From Brachybacterium kimchii (GTDB lineage Bacteria > Actinomycetota > Actinomycetes > Actinomycetales > Dermabacteraceae): a stretch of 63,686 nt of DNA. The DNA is taken from positions 1 through 63,686 of the forward strand of contig NZ_CP097219.1 of assembly GCF_023373525.1 (NCBI RefSeq), in the 5' to 3' direction. Below are positions 51,938 to 60,073 of the stretch, one piece after another. The translations under genes and the position numbers were made by a program. Each line of letters opens with the position of its first letter. Within the stretch, counting starts at the first letter, position 1. Under the pieces are notes generated by a model. The model did no database searches, was not told the origin of the DNA, and saw nothing but the letters and a program-made list of their open reading frames with translations.

Positions 51938-52212
51938 GGGTCCTCCTCGGTGAAGGGGATGCGGGGGGAGCCACCCATGCCCTTCCCCGCATCCCCGCTC
52001 TGGGCCACCGACTCGAGCAGTTCGAGATCCGTGCGGAGCGCGAGCTCTTCGGAGGGCCGGACACTGGCCCGCGCGGCCGCCCACGCATCCGCGTCCCGCG
52101 GGTGCGCAATCAAGGCGGCCAGGGCCAGACGAAGCTGGCGCTCGCGCCGGCATACCGCGCCGGCAGCGCTCACAGTCGCCCTGGAGGCATCGAGGTCGAG
52201 CGTGACGGTCAT
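51931..52212 (-). CDS. First gene of the T4SS operon, hypothetical
   Basis: A 93-aa soluble Ala/Arg/Glu-rich helical protein (begins MTVTLDLDASRATV) with a GAGGAG site, driven by class A promoter 6 and overlapping the TcpC-like gene by 7 nt. No family recognised. Confidence 0.65.
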   Translation of the reverse strand: MTVTLDLDASRATVSAAGAVCRRERQLRLALAALIAHPRDADAWAAARASVRPSEELALRTDLELLESVAQSGDAGKGMGGSPRIPFTEEDPC

Positions 52213-52242
52213 CGGGATCTCCTCTGCATCGGTGGGTCACCC

Positions 52243-52274
52243 CTAATACCGCTGCACAGGCACACCGTTGTGAC
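52243..52274 (-). promoter_or_regulatory. Class A promoter 6 (T4SS operon)
   Basis: On the minus strand GTCACA (52274-52269), 20 nt, TATTAG (52248-52243), CGG before TATT and GGGTGACCC after. Confidence 0.75.
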
Positions 52275-52348
52275 CGACCCCGGCCAAGAACTTTCTGCAA
52301 CCCCTCAACGTCACCCTTAGTCGACGCCCTGACCTGCTCTTTTCTCCG

Positions 52349-52400
52349 GGGCAAGAAACCCGATCCGCTCCTTGTCCCCGTGGGCAAGGTTCAGGGCAAG
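52349..52400. repeat. GGGCAAG direct repeats upstream of the sigma-like gene
   Basis: GGGCAAG occurs at 52349, 52382 and 52394, with an imperfect inverted copy near 52371. They lie 55-105 nt upstream of the ATG at 52454 and may be operator sites. Confidence 0.4.
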
Positions 52401-52453
52401 AGGCCCTCGCCAGCGTGGAAGCACATCACCCGATCCCACGCCGAGGAGCCACC

Positions 52454-53203
52454 ATGGAAGACCTCAACACCGCGCTCGCCACCACGTTCAAGGCGATGCT
52501 CGATGACGAGCTCACCGCCCCCGTCGGATCCGCCCGCACTGTCCGCGAGTTCTTCGACCTGCTCGCCCAGCGGGACTACGCCACGACCGACCACGCCCTG
52601 CACACCCTGTTGGCTCGACTCGGGACGGATCGCCAGGCTCGGGATCTGCTGCTGCACGCAATGCGGCCCACCATCGCCAAGTTCGCGCTGGAGTTGTTCC
52701 ACAAGAACCGGCAGAAGATCCAGCGGGCGGATGATGCGTTCGTCATCGTCATCGAGGCGTTCTACGACGTCATCGAGAAGACGACCATCCGCTCCAAGAC
52801 AACCCGCGTGGCCGCCCGCATCAAGTGGGAGCTGCGGGACGAGATCAACTCCCGCATGGCATTCGAATGCTCACGCGACATCAACATCTGGAACAGCGAG
52901 TTCGCGCTGACCGAGGCTGCGCGATTCAACCCCGAGGGGAAGAGCGAGCACGAGAGCCAGATCGATCTTCTCGAAGGCCTCGCTTGGGCACGCGACAAGA
53001 ACGTGATCTCTCTCGACGAGGCTCGCTTTCTGATCGCCATCTACTCGCCGGACTCCGGCATCTCCCTCGATCGGGATTTCGATCTGGGAGATCTCTCGGA
53101 CGCTGCTGTTCGGAAGCGCGCGAGTCGCCTCGCGCAGCGCATCGCTCAGGCAATCACGAACGACCACGACCTGCTGGCAGACATGGCTCGAGAAGCCCTC
53201 TGA
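52454..53203 (+). CDS. Sigma-factor-like protein
   Basis: A 249-aa helical protein. The middle (LLLHAMRPTIAKFAL ... AFVIVIEAFYDVIEKTT ... RVAARIKWELRDEIN) resembles sigma region 2 in plan. The C-terminal part (SLDEARFLIAIYSPDSG ... DLSDAAVRKRASRLAQRI) resembles a region 4 helix-turn-helix. Distant sigma-like proteins of this kind occur on actinobacterial plasmids. GAGGAG precedes the ATG at 52454. It is divergent from the T4SS operon. If it is a real sigma factor, the class A promoters are its natural candidates; similarity is weak, so this is a hypothesis. Confidence 0.5.
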   Translation: MEDLNTALATTFKAMLDDELTAPVGSARTVREFFDLLAQRDYATTDHALHTLLARLGTDRQARDLLLHAMRPTIAKFALELFHKNRQKIQRADDAFVIVIEAFYDVIEKTTIRSKTTRVAARIKWELRDEINSRMAFECSRDINIWNSEFALTEAARFNPEGKSEHESQIDLLEGLAWARDKNVISLDEARFLIAIYSPDSGISLDRDFDLGDLSDAAVRKRASRLAQRIAQAITNDHDLLADMAREAL

Positions 53204-53243
53204 CCGCACCCCTCCCGCCAGGCGCATCAAGGAGGCACTACCA

Positions 53244-54707
53244 ATGGCACTCACCCTGACCGATCTGTTCTGCGGAGCAGGAGGATCCTCCACCGGAGCC
53301 GTCGACGTCCCCGGCGTCACCGTCCGCGTCGCCTCCAACCACTGGCAGCTCGCGGTCGACACCCACGCCGAGAACCACGGCGACACCGGCCACATCTGCG
53401 CCGACCTCTCCCAGATCGACCCCCGCTACTACCCGAAGACGGACATCCTCTGGGCCTCGCCCGAGTGCACCAACCACTCCATCGCGAAGGGCGCGCGCCA
53501 CGCCCCACAGCCGGACCTGTTCAACCCCGTCCCCGACGAGGCAGCCGAGCGAAGCCGGGCGACCATGTGGGACGTCCCCCGCTTCACCGAGGTCCACCGC
53601 TACCAGGCGGTCATCGTGGAGAACGTCGTCGACGTCGCCCGCTGGCACCCCTACCGGGCCTGGCTCATGGCCATGGACTCCCTCGGGTACGACCACGAGG
53701 TCGTCTACATGAACTCCATGCACGCCTGGGCGCACGGGGCCGCGGCACCACAGTCCCGCGATCGCTTCTACGCGATCTTCTGGCGAAAGGGGAACCGCCG
53801 CCCCGACCTCGGAGCAGTCCAGCGTCCGCCGGCCTGGTGCCCCGAGCACGGCGACGTGCGCGCGATGAAGGTGTGGAAGAACGCCGCCCGCGCCGGACGG
53901 TTCAAGTCGCAGTACCGGTTCGCGTGCCCGCACACCGAGTGCCGGGGCCGGGAGGTCACCCCGGAGTGGCTGCCCGCCTCGAGCATCATCGACTGGACGG
54001 ACCTCGGCCAGCGCATCGGCGACCGGGCCCGACCGCTCGCGGAGAAGACGATGCGCCGGATCCAGGCCGGGATCGACCGGTACTGGTCCGGGGCCGACCG
54101 GGACCCGCTCGTCGTGAACCACGTGTCCGGCGCGGACGGCACCCGCTCGTCGTCGGTTCGCGAGGTCGCGCCGACGATGGTCGCCGGCGGGCTCCACGCG
54201 TCCCTACTAGTGCCCGTCGAGGGCCGAGAGGGGAAGGTCGCCCGCCCGGTCGCGGAGCCGTACCGGACGCAGACCGCACGCAACGAGACGGGGTTGCTGA
54301 CCCCGTTCATCGCCGAGCTCCGCGGCGGCGGCTCCGACGCCCGCTCCATCACGCAGCCGCTCGCGACGGTGACGGCGTCCGGGAACCACCACGCGCTGAT
54401 CATGCGCAACTACGGGCAACCGATCGGCGGGGAAGCACACCTGACCACTCCTGCAACAGAGCCCGTCCGCACCATCACTACAGCGGGGCACCAATCGCTC
54501 CTCACGGGCGGCAGCCCGGCGATCGAGGACTGCACCTTCCGGATGCTCACCCCGTCCGAGATCAAGCAGGCAATGGCCTTCCCCGACAACTACCGGATCC
54601 TCGGCACGAAGCGCGACCAGGTCCGCATGGCCGGGAACGCCGTCACACCCCCGGCCGCGCGCGACCTCGTCGCCGCCGCCGCCGAATCACTCGAGGGGGC
54701 CCCATGA
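53244..54707 (+). CDS. Orphan cytosine-5 DNA methyltransferase
   Basis: A 487-aa C5-methyltransferase. Motif I is DLFCGAGG (7-14). The catalytic Cys sits in SPECTNHS (about 71-78), where most family members have PPCQ. Motif VI is VENV (about 123-126), motif VIII QSRDRF (about 170-175) and motif X GNAVTPP (about 463-469). No restriction endonuclease gene lies nearby, so it is probably a protective or anti-restriction enzyme, as on phages. It starts a chain of tiny overlapping genes. Confidence 0.88.
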   Translation: MALTLTDLFCGAGGSSTGAVDVPGVTVRVASNHWQLAVDTHAENHGDTGHICADLSQIDPRYYPKTDILWASPECTNHSIAKGARHAPQPDLFNPVPDEAAERSRATMWDVPRFTEVHRYQAVIVENVVDVARWHPYRAWLMAMDSLGYDHEVVYMNSMHAWAHGAAAPQSRDRFYAIFWRKGNRRPDLGAVQRPPAWCPEHGDVRAMKVWKNAARAGRFKSQYRFACPHTECRGREVTPEWLPASSIIDWTDLGQRIGDRARPLAEKTMRRIQAGIDRYWSGADRDPLVVNHVSGADGTRSSSVREVAPTMVAGGLHASLLVPVEGREGKVARPVAEPYRTQTARNETGLLTPFIAELRGGGSDARSITQPLATVTASGNHHALIMRNYGQPIGGEAHLTTPATEPVRTITTAGHQSLLTGGSPAIEDCTFRMLTPSEIKQAMAFPDNYRILGTKRDQVRMAGNAVTPPAARDLVAAAAESLEGAP

Positions 54708-54802
54708 TCCACACCTCGCACCTCGAGGAGGACGTTCCCAAGAACCAACTCACGATCTACGACGCTCTCGACGACCTCACAGAACAGGAAGACAAGCGAT
54801 GA
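54704..54802 (+). CDS. Tiny protein in the methyltransferase operon
   Basis: A 32-aa acidic protein (begins MIHTSHLEEDV) with ATGA overlaps at both ends, coupling it to the methyltransferase and the next gene. Overlap pattern supports it. Function unknown. Confidence 0.5.
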   Translation: MIHTSHLEEDVPKNQLTIYDALDDLTEQEDKR

Positions 54803-55134
54803 GCACCACGACCAACTACCACCACCTGACCGTCACGATCAGCCCGCTGGGTGACGTGCACTGGTCGATCGACTGCAACGCCCCACAGGGCACGGCGTGC
54901 CGCGTCTGGTGCGACGAGGGATGCGAGCACCCCTTCGACCGGGGGCACCAGAGCCACACCATGAAAGACCAGGGCGGATGCCTCATCACCCCGTTCTTCG
55001 AGGACGGCTCCATGATCCCCGCGACGTTCACCGGCCCCGAAGAGCAACCCCTCCGATCAGGGCCCGTAAACCTCTTCATCTCGGATGGCGAGGAGTCATG
55101 GGAGTACGCGGAGGAGGAGGAGAACGACCGATGA
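54799..55134 (+). CDS. Small hypothetical protein
   Basis: A 111-aa acidic protein with five cysteines (CNAPQGTACRVWCDEGCEH), resembling small actinophage proteins in style. ATGA overlaps at both ends. Function unknown. Confidence 0.65.
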   Translation: MSTTTNYHHLTVTISPLGDVHWSIDCNAPQGTACRVWCDEGCEHPFDRGHQSHTMKDQGGCLITPFFEDGSMIPATFTGPEEQPLRSGPVNLFISDGEESWEYAEEEENDR

Positions 55135-55352
55135 CAACCCGCCTGATCACCACCATCACCTACGCCACCGGGCGCACCGAAGCCGACGTCCATGACTGGC
55201 CTGATTGGGACCCTGACACCGCCGCCTCCTGCATGCGCGCCCGGCGCCACGTTCTCCCCGACAAGACCACACGACGAGCGGCCTACGACGTGCCGTTGCG
55301 CGACATCGACCACGCCGCCGGCATCGCCCGCATCCACCACGAGTGGGTTTGA
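55131..55352 (+). CDS. Small hypothetical protein
   Basis: A 73-aa protein starting MTTRLITTITYATGRTEA with GAGGAGGAGG just upstream inside the preceding gene. ATGA overlap. Function unknown. Confidence 0.6.
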   Translation: MTTRLITTITYATGRTEADVHDWPDWDPDTAASCMRARRHVLPDKTTRRAAYDVPLRDIDHAAGIARIHHEWV

Positions 55353-55391
55353 CCCACTCAGCTCACTGCGGCCTGTTCGGAAGGGGAACCC

Positions 55392-55538
55392 ATGAACGCC
55401 AACGCACGCCCCGCAGCCGTCGTCGCACACACGTCACCGAGCGCTCCCGAGACAGATGATTCACCGCCTCCTCTCGAGCAGCTCGATCTCCTGACCTACC
55501 TCTCTGACCTCGAAACTGAAGGAGTGAACCCGTCATGA
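55392..55538 (+). CDS. Tiny hypothetical protein
   Basis: A 48-aa acidic protein with an AAGGGG site and an ATGA overlap with the next gene. The C-terminal half (LEQLDLLTYLSDLETEG) may be a short helix. Function unknown. Confidence 0.5.
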   Translation: MNANARPAAVVAHTSPSAPETDDSPPPLEQLDLLTYLSDLETEGVNPS

Positions 55539-55768
55539 GTCATCGCAACACACGATCAACTGGTCCCGCCTACGAGTTCCGGGTCCGCCTCGACGAGCTC
55601 CAGCACCTCGTGGACGGCGGCGTCTGGCCCACCGAAGCCCTCGCACGCACCGGCTGGGACAGCCTGTACGACGCAGCTCGGGCCGCCCGACGCCGCGGAC
55701 GCATTCGCCTGGCACAGCGCCTGGAACGCGAGGAGCGCATCCAGAAACGATTCCAGGACGTGGCCTGA
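55535..55768 (+). CDS. Small basic hypothetical protein
   Basis: A 77-aa Arg-rich helical protein (MSHRNTRSTGPAYEF...), preceded by GAAGGAG and overlapping the next start by one base (TGATG). Possibly DNA-binding. Function unknown. Confidence 0.55.
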   Translation: MSHRNTRSTGPAYEFRVRLDELQHLVDGGVWPTEALARTGWDSLYDAARAARRRGRIRLAQRLEREERIQKRFQDVA

Positions 55769-55971
55769 TGGTTACCGCACTCCGGCCGGCCCGGCTCTGC
55801 GACATGAGCAGCAATCATCTGCTGCGAATTCTGAGCGAGGAGCTACACCGCGGCACCCACTCCCCGATCGCAGTCCAGGCGCGCGGAGAGCTCGAGGGTC
55901 GCCGCGATACGCACCGTGCGGCCGAGGCGGAGCCACCCGACCCGTCATCGACCAATCCCACGTTTTCCTGA
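55768..55971 (+). CDS. Small hypothetical protein
   Basis: A 67-aa protein, last of the overlapping chain, ending 3 nt before a phased YCG array. Function unknown. Confidence 0.45.
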   Translation: MVTALRPARLCDMSSNHLLRILSEELHRGTHSPIAVQARGELEGRRDTHRAAEAEPPDPSSTNPTFS

Positions 55972-55974
55972 GAT

Positions 55975-56001
55975 TCGTATTTTCGTTGTCTCGGTTATCC
56001 G
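55975..56001. repeat. Phased array (4 units) overlapping the parA promoter
   Basis: TCG/TCG/TCG/CCG at 55975, 55983, 55991 and 55999, exact 8-bp steps. It covers the -35 box of the parA promoter, as a partition-complex operator would. Confidence 0.65.
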
Positions 56002-56034
56002 GTACGGTATGGACTGTCATCTCCGACAACGAAG
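55986..56034 (+). promoter_or_regulatory. parA promoter and leader element
   Basis: TTGTCT (55986-55991), 16 nt, TATGGA (56008-56013), then GACAACGAAGGAG at about 56025. The GACAACGAA leader is shared with the HicA-like gene promoter. Confidence 0.65.
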
Positions 56035-56043
56035 GAGCCACCC

Positions 56044-56703
56044 ATGACTACTCGCATCATCACCGTCTGCAACCAGAAGGGCGGTGTCGGCAAGACCCAG
56101 AGCGTGGGCGAGCTCGCCACCGTCTGCGCCGCCACCGGCAAGCGCGTCCTGGCCATCGATGCCGACAGCACGCAGGGCTCTCTTGGAGCCTGGGTCGGCC
56201 AGGTCGGGAAGGACGCCACCGACTTCGACATCGCCCTGCTCACGGACCCCAGCGATCTCGACGGCATCCGCGAGATCGCCGAGGGCTACGACCTCGTCTT
56301 CATCGACACCCCCGGCAGCCGGGCCCAGAACGATCTGGTCGACGCCTTCCTGCGCGTCTCCGACTTCGTCCTCGTGACCACGGAGACCGACGGGATGTCC
56401 CTGGAGCCGGCGGATCGCTACATCGACGAGCTCGTCGCCCCCGCAGGCAAGCCCTACGCCGTGCTCCTCACGAAGTGGGACGCGCGCAGGCCGCGGAAGG
56501 AGGCACGCGCACGAGCGTTCTTCGAGGAAGTCGACAAGCCCGTGTTCAAGTCGGTCATCCGCAGCTACTCAGCCTTCGCCGACGCCTACGAGGACGGCGT
56601 GTTCGTCACCTCGTCGCCCCGAAGGACCGTGACGGCGCACAACGCGGCCAGCGACTACAGCAAGGCCGCCGTGGAGCTGCTGTCCGCGATCGCCACCCTC
56701 TGA
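56044..56703 (+). CDS. parA: ParA-type partition ATPase
   Basis: A 219-aa Walker-type ParA/MinD ATPase without an N-terminal DNA-binding domain (short type Ib size). Deviant Walker A is NQKGGVGKT (9-17), switch I region DADSTQGS, Walker B LVFIDTPGS. It should segregate the plasmid with a small centromere-binding partner, most likely the next gene. Only 39 nt separate the pair from the Tad genes, with no terminator seen. Confidence 0.9.
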   Translation: MTTRIITVCNQKGGVGKTQSVGELATVCAATGKRVLAIDADSTQGSLGAWVGQVGKDATDFDIALLTDPSDLDGIREIAEGYDLVFIDTPGSRAQNDLVDAFLRVSDFVLVTTETDGMSLEPADRYIDELVAPAGKPYAVLLTKWDARRPRKEARARAFFEEVDKPVFKSVIRSYSAFADAYEDGVFVTSSPRRTVTAHNAASDYSKAAVELLSAIATL

Positions 56704-56726
56704 GAGAACGACCCCAGGAGCCACCC

Positions 56727-57098
56727 ATGTCCAAGGAAGTCTCGCTGCGAAACAAGATCCGGAAGAACGACGTGCCGCAGAGGACGGCAGCAGAAAGCAC
56801 GAAGTCCGCGCCGACCACACCGGCCCCCGCGAGCGTGTCCATCCCCGAGGAGGACCTCGTCCGCAAGGAGTTCCGGGTGCGCCCGGACCAGATTTTGCGC
56901 CTTGCTCGACTGCGGCGTCGCATCAACACCGCTCGCAGGACCGCACAGAAAGACCTTCCCGCCAAGGAGGCGGTCCCCTCGATGACGGACCGGATCCTCG
57001 CGCGTGTGGCCATCGACTACCTCCTCGAGCACGAGGACTCCCTGACCGGATGGACCGAGCAGGATCTGCTGGAGAGCCTCCGGCACGCCCAGGACTGA
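56727..57098 (+). CDS. Candidate centromere-binding partner of ParA
   Basis: A 123-aa basic protein with a flexible N-terminus and a C-terminal fold (RKEFRVRPDQILRLARLRRRIN ... SMTDRILARVAIDYLL) compatible with a ribbon-helix-helix or small helical DNA-binding dimer. Size and place after parA match the ParB/ParG-like partner of type Ib systems. Such partners bind short degenerate repeats at regular spacing, which makes the plasmid's phased arrays its likely target. GAG-type ribosome-binding site; ATG at 56727. Confidence 0.7.
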   Translation: MSKEVSLRNKIRKNDVPQRTAAESTKSAPTTPAPASVSIPEEDLVRKEFRVRPDQILRLARLRRRINTARRTAQKDLPAKEAVPSMTDRILARVAIDYLLEHEDSLTGWTEQDLLESLRHAQD

Positions 57099-57117
57099 AG
57101 ACGAAAGGACCTCCCCC

Positions 57118-57816
57118 ATGGCACTTCTGCCCAAGAGGAAGCCGAAGAACGCCGAAGAGACCGCGGAGAAGGACGAGCAGCCGGCCGTCCCGAAGGGCGC
57201 CGCTACGAGCGGCACGCCCCTACGCCAGCGGCGCCGGCCGACCCTGATCGCGGCGGGAGTCGCACTGATCATCGTGGGCGCGCTCGGCGCCTACTGGACG
57301 GTGGACCGCCTGTCCACGACCACACAGGTCGTGGTCGCTGCCGATAGCGTTCCGGAGGGGCAGGTCCTGGAGGCGGATGACCTCCTGACGAGCGACGTGA
57401 ACGTCCCCTCGGGTACAGCAGTGGTCGCGGGTGGGGACCTGGATTCACTTGTCGGGAAGCGGACGACGAGCGCTCTGGAAAAGGGCGAGATCGTCGCACC
57501 CGGGAGCACAAGTGCGGCGGCCTTCCCCGCTACAGATACAGCTGTTGTCGGCATCAAGGTGGCCGCCGGCCAGTACCCCTCGAACGATCTGAACCCGGGG
57601 TCAGCAGTTCAGGTGATCGGCACTCCCCGGGAGGGAGACGATCCTCCTAGCGGTGATGCGCCCGTGATCGCTGGCACTGTGCATGCGATCGGCTCTCCCA
57701 CTCAAGACGGAGGGCTCACGGTCGACATTCTGGTTTCCAATGACCAGGCGGCAACCCTGGCGTCTCTGTCAGCCACCGGGCGCATCAGCCTCGTCCTTGT
57801 CCCCAAGGCGGAGTGA
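57118..57816 (+). CDS. SAF-domain Tad pilus protein (CpaB/RcpC-like)
   Basis: A 232-aa protein with a basic start, one membrane segment (about 42-62) and an SAF-type beta-clip domain (VVVAADSVPEGQVLEADDLLT) followed by a CpaB-like region. It starts the Tad cluster, 19 nt after the partition pair and 3 nt before the TadZ-like gene. In Gram-positive Tad systems it is a membrane assembly factor. Confidence 0.8.
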   Translation: MALLPKRKPKNAEETAEKDEQPAVPKGAATSGTPLRQRRRPTLIAAGVALIIVGALGAYWTVDRLSTTTQVVVAADSVPEGQVLEADDLLTSDVNVPSGTAVVAGGDLDSLVGKRTTSALEKGEIVAPGSTSAAAFPATDTAVVGIKVAAGQYPSNDLNPGSAVQVIGTPREGDDPPSGDAPVIAGTVHAIGSPTQDGGLTVDILVSNDQAATLASLSATGRISLVLVPKAE

Positions 57817-57819
57817 GCC

Positions 57820-58605
57820 ATGCTGATCTCCCTGACAACCGCCTCGGGCTCCCCCGGTGCCTCCACAACGGCCTTGGGCCTGGCACTGACGTGGCCGCGA
57901 GACGTGATCCTGCTCGAGGCTGACACGGTCGGCGCCTCTTCGACTCTCGCCGGCTTCTTCGCCGGCAGCATCCCCCCTCGTTCGACCATCCTCGATGTGT
58001 CACCCGGCCCGGACTTCGAAGAGCAGCTCATGCAGCGATCCATTGCCCTGACCGACGAGCGGGAGCCAATCCGGCGGCTTGTCCCCGGCATCAGCAACCC
58101 ACTGCACGGACGGTCTTTGTCCACACGATGGGAGGCGCTGGCGCTGGCGCTGTATGACCTCGAGCGCGCGGGGACGGACGTGATCGTTGACATCGGGCGC
58201 GTCCACTCGCGCTATCTCGCAGCACCGATCCTCCAAGCCTCGGACATCACCGCACTCGTGCTGCGCCCGACGATCACCTCGACACTGACCGCCCGTCAGA
58301 CGATCAAACACCACCGTCTAGCCGAAGAAGACGGGCTCTCATCTCCTGCCCTTCATGTGGTCACCATCGGAGCCCCCGACACCTACTCGAGTTCTGAGAC
58401 CGCTCGAGCACTGCACATCCCTTCCCTGGGATCTCTCCCTTGGGCTCCCAAACACGCAGCTGTCTTCGCCCACGGCAAGCCCCGGCCCCGTGGCTTCGAT
58501 ACAGGTTCGTACGCGCGAAGCCTGCGCGGCCTGGCACAAGCGACAAGGACCGCCGGCCAGAAACGCCGCGAAGCCATCCAGACCCTCCGAGGCGGTACCC
58601 GATGA
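57820..58605 (+). CDS. TadZ/CpaE-like MinD-family protein
   Basis: A 261-aa protein of the MinD/ParA fold with a degenerate P-loop, GSPGASTT (10-17), lacking the usual KGGxGKT lysines. Such forms are typical of actinobacterial Tad clusters, where the protein localises the pilus machine. Its stop overlaps the tadA start (ATGA). Confidence 0.75.
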   Translation: MLISLTTASGSPGASTTALGLALTWPRDVILLEADTVGASSTLAGFFAGSIPPRSTILDVSPGPDFEEQLMQRSIALTDEREPIRRLVPGISNPLHGRSLSTRWEALALALYDLERAGTDVIVDIGRVHSRYLAAPILQASDITALVLRPTITSTLTARQTIKHHRLAEEDGLSSPALHVVTIGAPDTYSSSETARALHIPSLGSLPWAPKHAAVFAHGKPRPRGFDTGSYARSLRGLAQATRTAGQKRREAIQTLRGGTR

Positions 58606-60071
58606 CCCCCCAGAACCCCCAGCCCCAGGATCTTCCTGACTTCGACTCCCTGGCCCTTGCTGACTTCGATGACTCCGCCGCGATGGCGGCGACCCCCAAC
58701 CCTCTGACCCGTCACAAGGCAGACGCCGCAGCGGTGCCATCCCCGACTTCTCTGGACCACCCAGCACCCCCTCCATCCCGCTTCACTGACTGGAAGGTCG
58801 TCCAGAGGATCCGCAACGAAGTCGCCAATGCCATCGCCGCAGAGAACCAGCCCGGCACTGACGAACAGGACCGGCGCGCACAGGCAATGTCGCTGATCGG
58901 TAACTACATCAGCGATGAGGAGAACCATCGCCTCGACCGTGGCGAGGTGCAGTGGACCAACGCAGAGCGCCGGGCCATCACCCAGGCAGTCATGGAGTCG
59001 CTCTTCGGTTTCGGACGGCTCCAGCCACTGCTGGACGATCCCACCATTGAGAACATCGAGATCTACGGGTACGACGATGTCCTCATCCAGCGCACAGGCA
59101 ACGCGTTCGAACAGGCAGAGCCCGTCGCCGAGTCGGACGAGGATCTCCTGTCCACACTCGCCTTCTACGCCCGTGAGAACGGCCAGTCATTCGACCCCAA
59201 TCACCCTCGTCTGCACATGAGCTTGGGTCCCACCGCTCGCCTCTACGCCACGGGCTGGGTTGTGGACCAGCCGATCGCGACCATCCGTGTGCACAGACTC
59301 GTCGACATCGACCTCGCCGGTCTCGTGGACTTGGGCCTGATGCCCCCAGACCTCGCGTCCTTCCTGCGTGCCGCCGTACGAGCAAAAAAGTCGATCATGG
59401 TCGGAGGCGCTCAGGGCGCCGGCAAGACCACCCTCCTTCGAGGGCTGGTCAACGAAATCGACCCCTGGGAGAAGCTCGCCACCCTCGAGTCCACAGCCGA
59501 GCTCCACCTCCACCAGCTCGGCAAGGAGCGCCACCGCCGACTCATCGCTCTTGAGGCAGTTCCCGGCAATGACGAGAAGGACGCCAACGGTCGCCCGATC
59601 GGCGAGATCACCATGGATGACTGGGCACACGACTCGTTCCGCATGAACCTCGACCGACTCGTCGTGGGCGAGGTCCTCGGATCCGAGATCATCGCGATGT
59701 TCGAGGCCATGCAGACCGGCGCCGGCAGCCTCTCCACGATCCACGCCAAGAGCAGCGCCACGATCCCCGAGCGCATCGTGACGCTGGCCCGTAAGGACGG
59801 GCGCGTGACCGAAGACTTCGCCCGCCGCCAGGTCGCCGAGAACATCGACCTCGCCGTCTACGTCGACATGGTCAAGACGCGCAATCCCTGGACCGGCGAG
59901 TCATCTCTAACGCGACGCATCACCGACGTCACCACCTACCAGCCAGGGGAGGACGGCAGAGTGGCATTCACCCGCCTGTGGGGCCTCGAGGAGGACCAAA
60001 TCATCCACCAGATGTCCCCCGAATGGATAGATGATCTCCGCCCCTTCCTCGATGAGGACCAGGTGGCTTGA
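58602..60071 (+). CDS. tadA: Tad pilus assembly ATPase TadA/CpaF
   Basis: A 489-aa secretion ATPase of the GspE/VirB11 superfamily. Walker A is GGAQGAGKTT (about 268-277); the Asp box and Walker B region include FRMNLDRLVVGEVLGSE, and the His box is GSLSTIHAKS. The first 60 residues are a disordered Pro/Ala region. It powers pilin assembly through TadB and TadC. The start is the ATG at 58602. Confidence 0.92.
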   Translation: MTPQNPQPQDLPDFDSLALADFDDSAAMAATPNPLTRHKADAAAVPSPTSLDHPAPPPSRFTDWKVVQRIRNEVANAIAAENQPGTDEQDRRAQAMSLIGNYISDEENHRLDRGEVQWTNAERRAITQAVMESLFGFGRLQPLLDDPTIENIEIYGYDDVLIQRTGNAFEQAEPVAESDEDLLSTLAFYARENGQSFDPNHPRLHMSLGPTARLYATGWVVDQPIATIRVHRLVDIDLAGLVDLGLMPPDLASFLRAAVRAKKSIMVGGAQGAGKTTLLRGLVNEIDPWEKLATLESTAELHLHQLGKERHRRLIALEAVPGNDEKDANGRPIGEITMDDWAHDSFRMNLDRLVVGEVLGSEIIAMFEAMQTGAGSLSTIHAKSSATIPERIVTLARKDGRVTEDFARRQVAENIDLAVYVDMVKTRNPWTGESSLTRRITDVTTYQPGEDGRVAFTRLWGLEEDQIIHQMSPEWIDDLRPFLDEDQVA

Positions 60072-60073
60072 CC

